Shown piece after piece: positions 35,325 to 44,761 of a stretch of DNA of 64,000 nucleotides. Each line of letters starts with the position of its first letter. Position 1 is the stretch's first letter. The stretch is taken from positions 1 through 64,000 of the forward strand of contig CAKSAC010000003.1 in NCBI GenBank assembly GCA_934434925.1. Reading direction: 5' to 3'. This stretch comes from an uncultured Eubacteriales bacterium (lineage in GTDB: Bacteria > Bacillota > Clostridia > Oscillospirales > CAG-272). Under the pieces are notes generated by a model that worked only from the letters and a program-made list of their open reading frames with translations, had not been told where the DNA came from and made no database searches. The position numbers and the translations under genes were made by a program.

Positions 35325-35353
35325 TTGACTTTCCGGGGGGGAAGAAGTATACT
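35325..35353 (+). promoter_or_regulatory. Promoter of the esterase gene
   Basis: TTGACT at 35325-35330, 17-bp spacer, TATACT at 35348-35353, 45 bases before the ATG. Confidence 0.85.
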
Positions 35354-35397
35354 GATATTGCATAACGCTCTATCTTTTATGATAAGGAGAAGAATCA

Positions 35398-36405
35398 ATG
35401 AATCACGATCCTCAGAAAATTCATCATGATGCGTTACTCGCTTTGAAGCCTTCCCTGCGCTATGACGGCAGCGTTCCGCTGGCCGAATGGCAGGCTGCCG
35501 CCCGCGCAAAACTATCCTCCCTCACCGGTCTTGACAGAATCGCTCCGGCGGCGGAAGATCACTTTACGGTTGAATCCACGACCGAATGCGATACGCACAC
35601 CGCCTATCGCATCTCCTTCCAGAGCGAAGAAGATTATTATGTCATCTGCCATTTGTGGGTCCCGAAGGGAATAGAAGGCAAAATCCCGATGATCATTTGC
35701 CTGCAAGGACACTCCACAGGCTGCCATATCTCTCTCGGCCAACCGAAATTCCCGGGAGACGAATCCACAATCAACGGCGGCGACCGCGACTTTGCCCGTC
35801 AGATCGTCCGCGAGGGGTACTGCTCTCTGGCGATTGAACAGCGCTGTTTCGGTGAATGCGGCGGAACCGAACGCGGTCCTGCCTGCTCCGTGCCGACGCT
35901 CTCTGCTTTGCTTTACGGCCGGACAACAATCGGGGAACGCGTTTTTGACATTCAGCGCGCCATTGACCTTCTTCCCGCCCATTTCGACTTCATCGATACG
36001 AACCGTATCGCCTGCATGGGGAACTCGGGTGGCGGAACCGCCACAATCTATGCGGCCGCGCTTGAACCCCGCATCAGCCTGGCGATGCCTTCCTGTTCGC
36101 TCTGCACCTACAAGGATTCAATCGGCGCCATGTCTCACTGCTCCTGCAACTTTATCCCCAATATTGCGCTCTATTTTGATATGGGCGACCTTTGCGGCCT
36201 GATTGCGCCCCGCAAACTTATCGCCGTTTCGGGTGCGGAAGACCAGATTTTCCCGCATCACGGCGTTGCCGAATGCATGGATGTATTGCAAAAGTATTAT
36301 GATGCCGCCGGTGTTCCGGAAAATTGCACCTGGGTCGAGGGTCCGGAAGGACACCGTTTCTATGCCGCGCAGTCCTGGCCGGTCTTCCACCGGATGTTTG
36401 ACTGA
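35398..36405 (+). CDS. Alpha/beta hydrolase, acetyl xylan esterase-like
   Basis: 335-residue cytoplasmic (no signal peptide) alpha/beta hydrolase. The nucleophile elbow GNSGGG places Ser210; Asp282 (GAEDQIFP) and His319 (GPEGHRF) complete the triad. The CLQGHSTG segment after strand 3 is the probable oxyanion region, and EQRCFGECGG is characteristic of the acetyl-xylan-esterase/dienelactone-hydrolase-like group. Likely substrates are acetylated oligosaccharides, consistent with the nearby alpha-galactosidase, but this is inference. The ATG at 35398 has AAGGAG 8 bases before it. Promoter and terminators make it monocistronic. Confidence 0.83.
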   Translation: MNHDPQKIHHDALLALKPSLRYDGSVPLAEWQAAARAKLSSLTGLDRIAPAAEDHFTVESTTECDTHTAYRISFQSEEDYYVICHLWVPKGIEGKIPMIICLQGHSTGCHISLGQPKFPGDESTINGGDRDFARQIVREGYCSLAIEQRCFGECGGTERGPACSVPTLSALLYGRTTIGERVFDIQRAIDLLPAHFDFIDTNRIACMGNSGGGTATIYAAALEPRISLAMPSCSLCTYKDSIGAMSHCSCNFIPNIALYFDMGDLCGLIAPRKLIAVSGAEDQIFPHHGVAECMDVLQKYYDAAGVPENCTWVEGPEGHRFYAAQSWPVFHRMFD

Positions 36406-36578
36406 CGGATTCTGACATGCAAAAGGGGCCGGCCCCGGAATTTCCCCCGGCCGCGGCTTTATTCACTTCTCCCGGTCGTGCGGGCTTTGCTTTCCCCCGC
36501 CGCGCGGGCTTTGCTTTCCCCGGCCACGCGGGCTTTGCTTTCCCCCGCCGCCCCTTAACCGAGAGCCAAAAAAACAAG

Positions 36579-36615
36579 ACAGAGGCAGTTCAGACATCTG
36601 CCTCTGTTTTCTTTT
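36579..36615 (+). terminator. Terminator of the esterase gene
   Basis: ACAGAGGCAG (36579-36588) pairs with CTGCCTCTGT (36598-36607), then TTTCTTTT. Confidence 0.85.
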
Positions 36616-36695
36616 GCACCCCGGCCGCGGTTTTATTCTCTTTTTCCCCGGCCGCGGCTTTATTCACTTCTCCCGGTCGCGCGGGCTTTGCTTTC

Positions 36696-36720
36696 CCCCG
36701 CCGCGCGGGCTTATTTTTTT
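36696..36720 (+). terminator. Second downstream terminator-like hairpin
   Basis: CCCGC-CGC-GCGGG stem followed by CTTATTTTTTT. The duplicate of this block at 36445-36511 lacks the T-tract. Confidence 0.5.
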
Positions 36721-36765
36721 ACACACCGGCAGGCCGTCTTCCGGTCTTTCCCCGGCGCGGAAAAC

Positions 36766-38946
36766 TCAGACCCGATCCAACGTAAAGACGCGGCTGGTGA
36801 AATCGTTGCGCGCGATCTCATACAACCCGACATTCATCAGATAGCTTCCGGTATACTCGTTCCCGGAGATATCCCGATAACGGGCTTCCGGATCAAGCCC
36901 TGCCAGGCGGATGATCGTGAAGGGCGCATTGGGCGTGGCCAACACATTGTAGATCGCCACCACGATGCGGGATCTGTCCTTCGCCACAAATTCCACTGCC
37001 GTGCAGTTCCCTTCAAAAGGAGAGGCCAGGCGATACATATCGCCGTTATGAACCGTCGGCCGGATGTCCTTATACGTTTCGATGGCGCGGCGGCAGATTT
37101 CCAGATCTTCCCGGCTCTCGCGGTTGAGGTCAAGCTCAAAACCGAACTGGCCGATGATTGCCACATCGCACCGCGTCTGCATGGGCGTATTGCGGTGGAC
37201 AACGCAGTTCGGGCAGGCAGAAACATGGGAGCCTTGTGTTTCGGGCGGGAAAGCCAGCGAGGTGCCGTAATGGATATGCAGGCGTTCGATTGCGTCGCTG
37301 TCGTCACTCGTCCATATCTGCGGGGTATAATAGAGTTGCCCCGCGTCAAAGCGCGCGCCGCCCGACGAGCATCCCTCGAAGAGGATGTCGGGATAGCGGG
37401 CCGTGAGATATTCCATCATATAGTAATACCCGAGCATATACCGGTGCGGAACTTCGGCCTGCCGCTCCTTCGGGAGGGCGGGAGAGCCGATATTGCAGAT
37501 TGAACGGTTCATATCCCATTTGATATAGGAAATCTTCGCCCCATCCAGCACCTTGCAGATCGCATCCAGCAGATAATCGCAGACCTCCCGGCGGGAAAGA
37601 TCAAGGGTCAGTTGCCAGCGGGCTTCCAGGCGTGTGCGTCCGGGGTTATGGATGCACCAGTCGGGATGGGCCCTGTAAAGGTCGGAGTCGGGAGAAACCA
37701 TTTCCGGCTCAAACCATAGCCCGAACTTCATCCCCATTTTCTCAACTTTAAGAGAAAGGCCGTCAATACCGTTCGGCAATTTGTTTTTGGCTACATACCA
37801 GTCGCCGAGCGAAGATTTGGGGTCGTCACGCTTACCGAACCACCCGTCATCCAGCACCATCAGGTCTACGCCGAGCGCACGGCCGCCTTCGGCGATAGAA
37901 AGAATCTTTTCTTCATCAAAGGTGAAATTGGTGGCTTCCCAGTTGTTGAGCAGGACCGGGCGCGGCGCGTGTGCGTATTTCCCGCGTATCAGATGCGCAC
38001 GGTACAGATCATGGAAATTCCGGCTCATGCCGGACAGCCCTTTATCCGAATACACCATGACCACTTCGGGTGCGTCAAAGCGTTCGCCGGGTTCCAGCCG
38101 CCAGTTGAAGTCAAAAGAGTTCAGCCCCATGTACATTCTGGCCGTATGCGTAATATCTCCGTATACCCCGGCGGCAAAGTTCCCGCTGTACACAAAGCTC
38201 ATGCCGTACGCCTCGCCGGAAAGTTCGGTCGTTTCGGGGCGGACCAAGGCCAGAAAAGGACTTTGATGCGCGCTTGAATGGCCGCGTTTGCTGTCAAAGG
38301 TCAGGTCGCCGCGGCCGATTGGCTGGCGCTGGATGTTGCGTTCGTTTGCCCAACCGCCGAAGAGCGAAATCGCCTCAAAATCCAAGGAAGGAAGATCGAC
38401 GCTGGCACTCATGATCCGCCGGATATTGATGATTTCTCCGCCGCGGTTCTCCGCCCGGACGCTCCGGGCGATGGCATCCACATCCGAAAAGACCGTGTAC
38501 AACAGGAAAAGATGCAGGCCGGTTTTCGGATCAGCCAGTTCAATCGTCAACGTGTCGGCTTCCCCTTCTGCCGCAAAAGTAGCAGGCAGGCCGGGCAGGC
38601 CGGGTTTCCCGGGCGTGATCGTGTGGCCGACGTAAAGCAACTCGGTCTCGCGGGAGCCGTCCTCGTATTCGGCGTGGAAAGCCGGTTCGCGGAAGTCGCC
38701 GGATCCGTACACCGGATATTCCTGCCGCATACAGTCACGCGACAGCCATGTGCCGGGTTCAAAAGCTCCCATGGAACTGCCCATCATTTGTGCGATATAT
38801 CCAAGCCCCGGGTTCGGTGCCAGCTCATGCAGGGAAGGCCCCCAGTACCCGTGTAAAAGATATTTTTGGTGCAGACCGAAAATATAGGAGGTGTTCGGGG
38901 TGTGAAGATAAAAGAGTTTGTTCTTTTCGTCAAATCTGATCGCCAT
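36766..38946 (-). CDS. Alpha-galactosidase, GH36
   Basis: 726-residue glycoside hydrolase family 36 enzyme releasing terminal alpha-1,6-galactose from raffinose-family oligosaccharides or galactomannan. Layout follows the family: N-terminal beta-sandwich (1-330), a TIM barrel beginning at LLNNWEATNFTFDEEK (332-347), catalytic nucleophile Asp478 in YIKWDMNRS, acid/base Asp548 in WTSDDSDAIERL, and a C-terminal beta domain. No signal peptide, so it acts on imported oligosaccharides. The ATG at 38946 has AAGGAG 8 bases upstream. It lies 97 bases downstream of a LacI-family regulator on the same strand. Confidence 0.95.
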   Translation of the reverse strand: MAIRFDEKNKLFYLHTPNTSYIFGLHQKYLLHGYWGPSLHELAPNPGLGYIAQMMGSSMGAFEPGTWLSRDCMRQEYPVYGSGDFREPAFHAEYEDGSRETELLYVGHTITPGKPGLPGLPATFAAEGEADTLTIELADPKTGLHLFLLYTVFSDVDAIARSVRAENRGGEIINIRRIMSASVDLPSLDFEAISLFGGWANERNIQRQPIGRGDLTFDSKRGHSSAHQSPFLALVRPETTELSGEAYGMSFVYSGNFAAGVYGDITHTARMYMGLNSFDFNWRLEPGERFDAPEVVMVYSDKGLSGMSRNFHDLYRAHLIRGKYAHAPRPVLLNNWEATNFTFDEEKILSIAEGGRALGVDLMVLDDGWFGKRDDPKSSLGDWYVAKNKLPNGIDGLSLKVEKMGMKFGLWFEPEMVSPDSDLYRAHPDWCIHNPGRTRLEARWQLTLDLSRREVCDYLLDAICKVLDGAKISYIKWDMNRSICNIGSPALPKERQAEVPHRYMLGYYYMMEYLTARYPDILFEGCSSGGARFDAGQLYYTPQIWTSDDSDAIERLHIHYGTSLAFPPETQGSHVSACPNCVVHRNTPMQTRCDVAIIGQFGFELDLNRESREDLEICRRAIETYKDIRPTVHNGDMYRLASPFEGNCTAVEFVAKDRSRIVVAIYNVLATPNAPFTIIRLAGLDPEARYRDISGNEYTGSYLMNVGLYEIARNDFTSRVFTLDRV

Positions 38947-38960
38947 GTGCTTGCTCCTTA

Positions 38961-39051
38961 TTTCAACGGCAAAAGTCGTATTCATCCGGCGTTTCAACGG
39001 CCAAAGCCTGTTTGTCCGGTATTTTAGCGGCCAAATGTCGTATTTATTGAT
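38961..39051. repeat. 30-bp degenerate tandem repeat between the regulator and GH36 gene
   Basis: Three units of 30-31 bp (38961, 38992 and 39022 onward) share TTTCAACGGCCAAA and GTCGTATT-CCGG elements; the third overlaps the stop codon of the LacI-family gene. Confidence 0.8.
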
Positions 39052-40027
39052 AACATTCCAAATTGCTGCGCAAAACAAGTTCCGGCCGCACCGGGATCAA
39101 CCCGGCCGCCTTCCCGCCGAAAAGCCACCCGCGCAAGGCCCGCACGGCCTCTTCCATCTGCCGTTCCGGCGCGGTATAAAGAAGCGCGGCGACCTGTCCG
39201 GCGCGCAGTGCCTCTGTTGCGGGAGAAGAGAAATCGGTGCCGATTACGGTATATTTTTTCTTTGTTTCCGCCATGGTCGCCAATACGGCCGGAATCAGGG
39301 GGGAGGCCACAAACAGCGTCCGCAAGCGTGCCGTTTCTTCTCCGAGGCGGCGGATTTCCAGCGCGGTCTGCCGGGAACTCTCCCCGCATTCGGCCACCCC
39401 GGCAAACGGAAGAGCAAGGCGGGCGGATATCTCGCGGAACCCGCGGATCATCTCTTCACCGGCGTACGTACCCCGCCGGGAGATCAGGATAGCGCACCCG
39501 CCGCCCGTGGTCGCAAAAGCCGAAAACTGCGCGGCCAGCCGTCCGGCGACACGGTAATCGGGAACTGCCTCCGCGACCGGGGAAATCAGCGAAGAACGCG
39601 CGTGCAGAAGCACCGACGGAATCTCGGTGGCGATTTCACCCGCACGGCCGATGACCGAGGACGGGAGAATCAAAGCGTCCGGCTTTTCCCGTCCGAAAAA
39701 CGGGGCGTTTCGTCCGGCCGGCAACCGTATCAGCTCGCCCTCCATGCCGAAAGCGGGCAAGGCGGGAAGGATGCGTTCCGCCGCGCGGGCATAGCGTACC
39801 GTTTCCCATGTATCTTCTTCGGGAAGAAGAATGGAAACCCGCCGCCGGCGGCCGGAAAGCGCCCGGGCCGCCCCGGAACCGATATATCCCATCTCCCGGG
39901 CAACGCGGCGGATGCGCTCCGCCGTCTCATCGCCGATCCGTTCACTACGGTTCAGCGCTTTGGACACTGTGCCGATGCTGACGCCGCAGGCCTCGGCTAC
40001 ATCGCGGATACCGATTGTCTCCTTCAT
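39044..40027 (-). CDS. LacI-family transcriptional regulator
   Basis: 327-residue repressor-type regulator. The N-terminal helix-turn-helix and hinge are clear: IGIRDVAEACGVSIGTVSKALN (residues 5-26), then AREMGYIGSGAARALSGRR. The remaining 270 residues form the periplasmic-binding-protein-like effector domain; the segment RGTYAGEEMIRGFREI is typical. The likely target is the adjoining alpha-galactosidase gene and perhaps itself, with a galactoside or other sugar as effector, by context only. The ATG at 40027 has GGAGGGAG immediately upstream; a codon nine positions earlier is less likely. Confidence 0.9.
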   Translation of the reverse strand: MKETIGIRDVAEACGVSIGTVSKALNRSERIGDETAERIRRVAREMGYIGSGAARALSGRRRRVSILLPEEDTWETVRYARAAERILPALPAFGMEGELIRLPAGRNAPFFGREKPDALILPSSVIGRAGEIATEIPSVLLHARSSLISPVAEAVPDYRVAGRLAAQFSAFATTGGGCAILISRRGTYAGEEMIRGFREISARLALPFAGVAECGESSRQTALEIRRLGEETARLRTLFVASPLIPAVLATMAETKKKYTVIGTDFSSPATEALRAGQVAALLYTAPERQMEEAVRALRGWLFGGKAAGLIPVRPELVLRSNLECYQ

Positions 40028-40103
40028 ATCTCCCTCCGTCAGAACCGCCCCCATGATCGGCCGGGCGGTTTTCTTGGCTTATGATAAGCGTTTCTCTGCT
40101 TTC

Positions 40104-40132
40104 AGTATACCAAAAACAAAGGCGCTTGTCAA
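40104..40132 (-). promoter_or_regulatory. Promoter of the LacI-family regulator with possible operator
   Basis: Minus-strand TTGACA (40132-40127), 17-bp spacer, TATACT (40109-40104). Just downstream, GATAAGCGTTTC at 40083-40094 resembles half of a LacI-family operator and could allow autoregulation; the palindrome is imperfect. Confidence 0.75.
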
Positions 40133-40253
40133 CCGCTCTTTCCGCAGACCCACCGGCACATTTTTCAAAATCCCGGCGGCTTTCCGAAAGTTCCCCCTGT
40201 ACTTTCCGGAGTCCATCGGTTCTTTGGCGTCTGCGGCTCTTTTCAAGGGGCGC

Positions 40254-40307
40254 GCGGTTCCCTTGCCGAAGGCGGTTCCCTTGTCAAAGGCGGTTCCCTT
40301 GTCAAAG
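40254..40307. repeat. 18-bp tandem repeat, three copies
   Basis: GCGGTTCCCTTGTCAAAG units at 40254-40271 (two differences), 40272-40289 and 40290-40307, followed by a decayed fourth. Confidence 0.95.
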
Positions 40308-40391
40308 GCGATTTTCAAGGCCGGCGTGTTTTTCAAAAGCGCCGGTGGTTTCGGAATCTGCGGCATTTTTCCCGGCGTAAAGGGAGAAAGA

Positions 40392-40419
40392 AAGCCCCCC
40401 GCCATCCGGCGGGGGGCTT
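40392..40419 (-). terminator. Terminator of the giant LamG gene
   Basis: AAGCCCCCCGCC pairs with GGCGGGGGGCTT around a 4-base loop; on the minus strand the stem is followed by CTTTCTTTCTCCCTTT. Confidence 0.8.
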
Positions 40420-40489
40420 GGGATTGCTTTTTCGGCTGGTTATGCGGCCCGGTTCCGGAGCTTTTCCGGATTGATTGGTTGCCGGCCGA

Positions 40490-43400
40490 TTATTCGGCGG
40501 CGGTTGTCGCCGGGGCGCGGTATTTCCGTACGACGGTAAAGCCTTCCGGCAGGTAGATTGTATCGCCACCGGTTTCGGAAGCGCTGGTGACCGCGATAAT
40601 CTCGGCAAAGAGATCAACCAAGGCCTGTGCGTCTCTTTGGTCGTTATACCAGAGATAGAGGTTACCGTTCTGTACGGTGACGCCGTAATAGCGACCGGTA
40701 TAGATCGTATCCAACGCACCGACAAAGACGATACCGCGGCCAACGCCCCGATCGGCCTCAGTCGCAAACACCGAGCCGGTATACTCGCTCACGATGTTGT
40801 TGATCAGGGTAAGCGTATCTCTGTCGATTGTCTTGGGGCTGACGCGCAGATCGGTCACCGTGTGATTGCCGAACACCGCAGACATATAGCCGTAATCATC
40901 GGAAACTTCGGAAAGAACGGTGTGTACCGTCTCATAAGACCAGTTCCGGCGCGCCTGCGCGTACTGGGAAATCTCGGCCAGGGAGTAAACGCCGCGCGCG
41001 CTGTAACGGAGCGTTGCCTGTACGGTGTAAACAACATCGGCTTCCCCCTCTTTGGAGAGGATAACGAACCCGGCAGAACCATATCGGACTTCATAGTTCT
41101 CGGCATCCGGATAAATCTCTTCCGCGAAGGTATAGTCGTCCGCATAGAATTTCATGCCGGAATCATTGATTTTTTCCTCGGAAGTTTTCAATTCCGCGCC
41201 GTCCTTCGTGCCGTCATACAGGATCGAAACACGGGAACCGGCAGGACCGGACACCTGTGTGCCGTTCAGCCCGACCGTGAGATCCTTCGCGTTTCCGGCC
41301 ATGGTCACAACGCCGATACGGACCCTGTAACCGTTCGCCACCAGCAGATCGATCTGATCCTTGTTGGCCGTATAGGAGGCTCTCATCGCGGGAGCGCCCT
41401 TGGTGCGGAGTTCCCAGCCGTTGAAATCAATCAGCTTGTGGATGGTCGCTTCGGCAAAATGCTCCTGCTTTTCCGCTCTGACAGCGTCCTCCAGCATTCC
41501 CTGGAGAATGGCCGAGAAGTGGCGGGCTTCGGGGTCGATGGAAGCAAAGGTCTGGAAGACGCGCTCACGGCTGACCGGCGAAAGCTCAAGCAGCGAATTG
41601 ACATCCAAAGAGTATTTCTTGCAGATTTGCAGGAAATGCTCGGCGGCCGGGGTCTGGCTGTCAAAGTGATACAAAATATCCGCGAGAACTTCTTTATATT
41701 GCTCGTTGGCCTCCACGTGGTTTCCGCCGAGATCGAGCGATGCCATCGCTTCATAGAGCGTGGTCCGCTGTGTTTCGTTCAGCAGGCTGAAGAAGGTGAG
41801 GTCAAACTGGTAGAAACCGGCCAGGTCGGCGAAGTGGTTCTGGCGAATCTCCGCCGGGGTCAGGACGCAGTCATACGTGCGGATCGCGTAGATTTTCAGC
41901 GAAGCGGCGTTTCCGATCGAGCCGACTTCACTGTTCTGGTAGGGCAGGTCGGGATACGAATAGCAAAGATTGCCGTTTGCATACGCGGAAAGGGTCATGC
42001 GGCCGTAGTAGGAAATCGGACCGTACACGCCGTCTTCATTCAGGTTTTCGTATACTTCGGTGATCTTGCTGTTATTGATAAAGTTGGTGACAAAATTCAT
42101 CTGCAGGCCGGCAGCATCGGTATACAGGGTCTTGTTGCCTTCGGTGCTGGAAGAGACCCAGGCGTTTCCTTTTGTGCTCTTGTAAAGAACCGTTCCGTCT
42201 TCCTGCGGATAGGGGTAGAAATAGTCGTTCAGCGAAGTGGTGACGTTGTTGAGATGATATTTCAGATAGTAAGCCGTTTCGGTCTTTGTGTCGGACACGG
42301 CGCGGTAAGCGGTCTGCAGGTAAATGGCGTCGATCTCATTGGCTTCTTCTCCGTTTGTACCGGCCACACGCCCGCCGATCGGGTCCTGGGCTTTATAACG
42401 GTACACCGTATAGCTGCCGAGCTTCTTTGTCTCGAAATACTTATCGAATTCGCCGCTCTCCTTCATGGCTTTGACCTGCGCATTGGTCAGATAGAACTTG
42501 CAGGCGATACGCCCTTCGGGATCCTGGTCGTATTCCACGCGATAATAGTGCCCGGCATCGGTTCCCACACGTTTATCCAACGTGATCGTCACATCTTTGG
42601 AGCCGTTCACGGTCCCGAGGCTGCTGGTCTCGCCGGGGCGCTGCGTCGCCGTCAGGAGCGCGTTATTGCCCGGGGCGACGAAGGACCGGTCAGCCGACCA
42701 GCCGCCGAAGCTGTAATAGGTCGGATACTCGATCGTACCGGCATTGTTGCTTTTTCTCCGGACAAAGGTGGAGCGGAAACCGTCAAGCTGGTAGGAAGCA
42801 TGCTCGGACCCCTGGTCCGGGTCAACGTCCATGACAAACTGATAGGTGACATCGCCGGTATGCCCGGGAGAGCGGACATACAGAGAGTTGTTTTTGCCGC
42901 AATCCAGGAATCCGTCGCCGTATGCGCGGATATTGGTGTGCGCCCAGCCGGCGTCGGCAATGTCGTACAGTTTGAAGGCTTCATTGACATTTTTATAGAC
43001 ATATTTGGACATCATGACATTGTCGTTGCGGGCCGGGGTGGTGGATGTGCCATAGGTCACTTTGTCGCGCTTATCCTTGGCAAGATTGGCCGTATCAAAG
43101 AGAGTTCCCGTCGCGGGGTTCACATACCCGACATCGGTATAGACGTTTCCGTCCGTCGCCCGTGCCGCAAAGAAATCAAGCCATACTTTCATGTTTTCCT
43201 GGCGGACATACAAATCTTTATAAGTCAGGGTCGATGTGAGGATATAATCCTTATAATAACGATTGATGACCTCGTTGATGGCGGTCACGATCTTGGCATT
43301 GATGCCTTCCGTGGTATAGTGATCCATGGAAAGAACGGCGTTATACACATCGGCGCGGTATTCAACGGGGAGCGAAAGGAGCAGGTCGATATCGGCATTA

Positions 43401-44761
43401 TATTCCTGCGCGACCGTGCGGAAGCTCTCGCAAAGCGGGGTTTTATCTTCGATGCAGAGCGCGGCGTAATAAATCTCTTTCACCGCATTGCTCAGCTTCT
43501 TTTGCAGTTCTTCGCGGAGAGTGTTTCTTTCTTCCTTCGTTTCCTTCGTGCCTCCGACCTGTACCTCGCTCATCAGCGCGGCGACCTGCACCCGTTCCCC
43601 GGTGTTGAGAGACGTGAACATGCCGGGGTTCAGGCGGTACCATTTGCAGACATCGGCAAAATGGTTCAAGAGTATCTCATCATCGGTCAGGGAGCGGTTA
43701 TAAATGCGCAAGGCGTACAGCGAAGCGTTGGAAGACTGGGTAAAGTTGATAATAGAGGTGCCGAGAATCTGGTTGGTGAGTTTCTCGGGGTTCTTATAAT
43801 TGATAGACGTGGAGAAAACGCGATCCTCGTTATAGCGCACGGAAAGCGCGCCGGGAACCGTGCCGTCCACCGCTTCGGGGTGGGTGACTTCCATGGTGAT
43901 GTCCGCCACCGTATCCGCTTTGAATTTCACGGTGGGATCGGAATCAATGGGGGTCGCCCCCAGAATACTGTTGTTATACTGACCGGGCACCAGCGTGTAT
44001 TCACCCGCGACCGTGGTCTCTTGCAGTCTCAAGGCAATTCCGCGGAAAAGGAAAGAGTTGGAGGAAGGAATCGTTCCGGGTGCCATCACGTATTGTGCGG
44101 TATACGTGCCGCGATCCGCGCCGTTCCCGCCGAACTGCATATAGTTGTTGCCCGTCAGCACGGGCGCATAGAATTGCGCATACCCGTTTTGGATGGAAAA
44201 ACAGGAGCCCTGATAAATACCGTCCTGGTCATTCCACGCGTTAGGGCCGGGGCCGGGTGTATAGATGCTCGGGGTGAAAGCACCTGCACGCAGGGACGTG
44301 GCGGAAGCCAGAACCGTGTTGATGGTCGAACGGTACTTGTTGACTGCCGCGGCAAAAGCCGGCGTGAAGGCAACCGTCGTGCCGGTTGTGATGCGATCGC
44401 CTTTGTTCGGGAAGAGCAATTGATCCCACTGAGGATCGTTGTCTTCCGTCGGGAATGTTACTTTCTGCGCGGCAAGCTCGGCCCTGGCATAGGTCGCGCC
44501 ATCCCGGTATGTCCATTCGTGCACGGCCTTCGGGAAGGGGTAGGACTTGCCGGCTCCGGCATCCTGCCAGAACGCGTTAGAGTCGTAAAAATCCATCGAC
44601 AGCACCAGCCCTTTTTTCACCAAAAGGCTGTTGAAATCGAAGGTCGTCTCTTCCGCAGGTCCTTCTGCCGGGTCCTCCGCCATCGCAAAGAGCGCAAAGA
44701 GCGGAAACGCCGAAAGAAGCATCAATACGGCGAGCATCAGAGAGAGTACACGTTTTTTCAT
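40490..44761 (-). CDS. Giant secreted protein with two LamG/concanavalin-like modules
   Basis: 1423-residue exported protein. A signal peptide (MKKRVLSLMLAVLMLLSAFP, cleavage near AMA-E at about 28) precedes an acidic spacer. The sequence holds two similar modules. Each starts with a beta-rich LamG-like region (GLVLSMDFYDSNAF near 51 and MKVWLDFFAARATDG near 523), ends with the LamG signature strand (LYALRIYNRSL at 348-358 and LKIYAIRTYDCVL at about 955-967) and continues with NHFADVCKWY (366-375) or NHFADLAGFY (975-984) into a helical region. A C-terminal part of about 250 residues (YGVTVQNGNLYLWYND) is different and unassigned. No LPXTG, SLH or transmembrane anchor is visible. Function unknown; carbohydrate or surface binding is plausible. 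AAGGAG precedes the ATG. An equally long open frame on the opposite strand is a shadow. Confidence 0.8.
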   Translation of the reverse strand: MKKRVLSLMLAVLMLLSAFPLFALFAMAEDPAEGPAEETTFDFNSLLVKKGLVLSMDFYDSNAFWQDAGAGKSYPFPKAVHEWTYRDGATYARAELAAQKVTFPTEDNDPQWDQLLFPNKGDRITTGTTVAFTPAFAAAVNKYRSTINTVLASATSLRAGAFTPSIYTPGPGPNAWNDQDGIYQGSCFSIQNGYAQFYAPVLTGNNYMQFGGNGADRGTYTAQYVMAPGTIPSSNSFLFRGIALRLQETTVAGEYTLVPGQYNNSILGATPIDSDPTVKFKADTVADITMEVTHPEAVDGTVPGALSVRYNEDRVFSTSINYKNPEKLTNQILGTSIINFTQSSNASLYALRIYNRSLTDDEILLNHFADVCKWYRLNPGMFTSLNTGERVQVAALMSEVQVGGTKETKEERNTLREELQKKLSNAVKEIYYAALCIEDKTPLCESFRTVAQEYNADIDLLLSLPVEYRADVYNAVLSMDHYTTEGINAKIVTAINEVINRYYKDYILTSTLTYKDLYVRQENMKVWLDFFAARATDGNVYTDVGYVNPATGTLFDTANLAKDKRDKVTYGTSTTPARNDNVMMSKYVYKNVNEAFKLYDIADAGWAHTNIRAYGDGFLDCGKNNSLYVRSPGHTGDVTYQFVMDVDPDQGSEHASYQLDGFRSTFVRRKSNNAGTIEYPTYYSFGGWSADRSFVAPGNNALLTATQRPGETSSLGTVNGSKDVTITLDKRVGTDAGHYYRVEYDQDPEGRIACKFYLTNAQVKAMKESGEFDKYFETKKLGSYTVYRYKAQDPIGGRVAGTNGEEANEIDAIYLQTAYRAVSDTKTETAYYLKYHLNNVTTSLNDYFYPYPQEDGTVLYKSTKGNAWVSSSTEGNKTLYTDAAGLQMNFVTNFINNSKITEVYENLNEDGVYGPISYYGRMTLSAYANGNLCYSYPDLPYQNSEVGSIGNAASLKIYAIRTYDCVLTPAEIRQNHFADLAGFYQFDLTFFSLLNETQRTTLYEAMASLDLGGNHVEANEQYKEVLADILYHFDSQTPAAEHFLQICKKYSLDVNSLLELSPVSRERVFQTFASIDPEARHFSAILQGMLEDAVRAEKQEHFAEATIHKLIDFNGWELRTKGAPAMRASYTANKDQIDLLVANGYRVRIGVVTMAGNAKDLTVGLNGTQVSGPAGSRVSILYDGTKDGAELKTSEEKINDSGMKFYADDYTFAEEIYPDAENYEVRYGSAGFVILSKEGEADVVYTVQATLRYSARGVYSLAEISQYAQARRNWSYETVHTVLSEVSDDYGYMSAVFGNHTVTDLRVSPKTIDRDTLTLINNIVSEYTGSVFATEADRGVGRGIVFVGALDTIYTGRYYGVTVQNGNLYLWYNDQRDAQALVDLFAEIIAVTSASETGGDTIYLPEGFTVVRKYRAPATTAAE

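Larger units (their letters stand above)
36406..36765. other. Convergent non-coding spacer with duplicated GC-rich block
   Basis: A 67-bp block at 36445-36511 recurs at 36646-36712 with one mismatch, flanking the main esterase terminator. Within the first block three 24-bp units (36480-36551, GCGGGCTTTGCTTTCCCCCG plus CCGC) lie in tandem. Frames through it encode AGFAFPRR-like repeats on plus and GKAKPARR-like repeats on minus, with no ribosome binding site, so no gene is called. Confidence 0.85.
40028..40489. other. Spacer between the LacI-family gene and the giant LamG gene
   Basis: Contains the regulator's promoter, a run of 18-bp tandem repeats at 40254-40307, and the terminator of the upstream giant gene. 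No gene is supported. Confidence 0.75.

Noticed and set aside
36417..36785. Frame encoding AGFAFPRR-like repeats after the esterase
   Set aside because: It starts without a ribosome binding site 12 bases after the esterase stop, runs through a terminator and a duplicated non-coding block.
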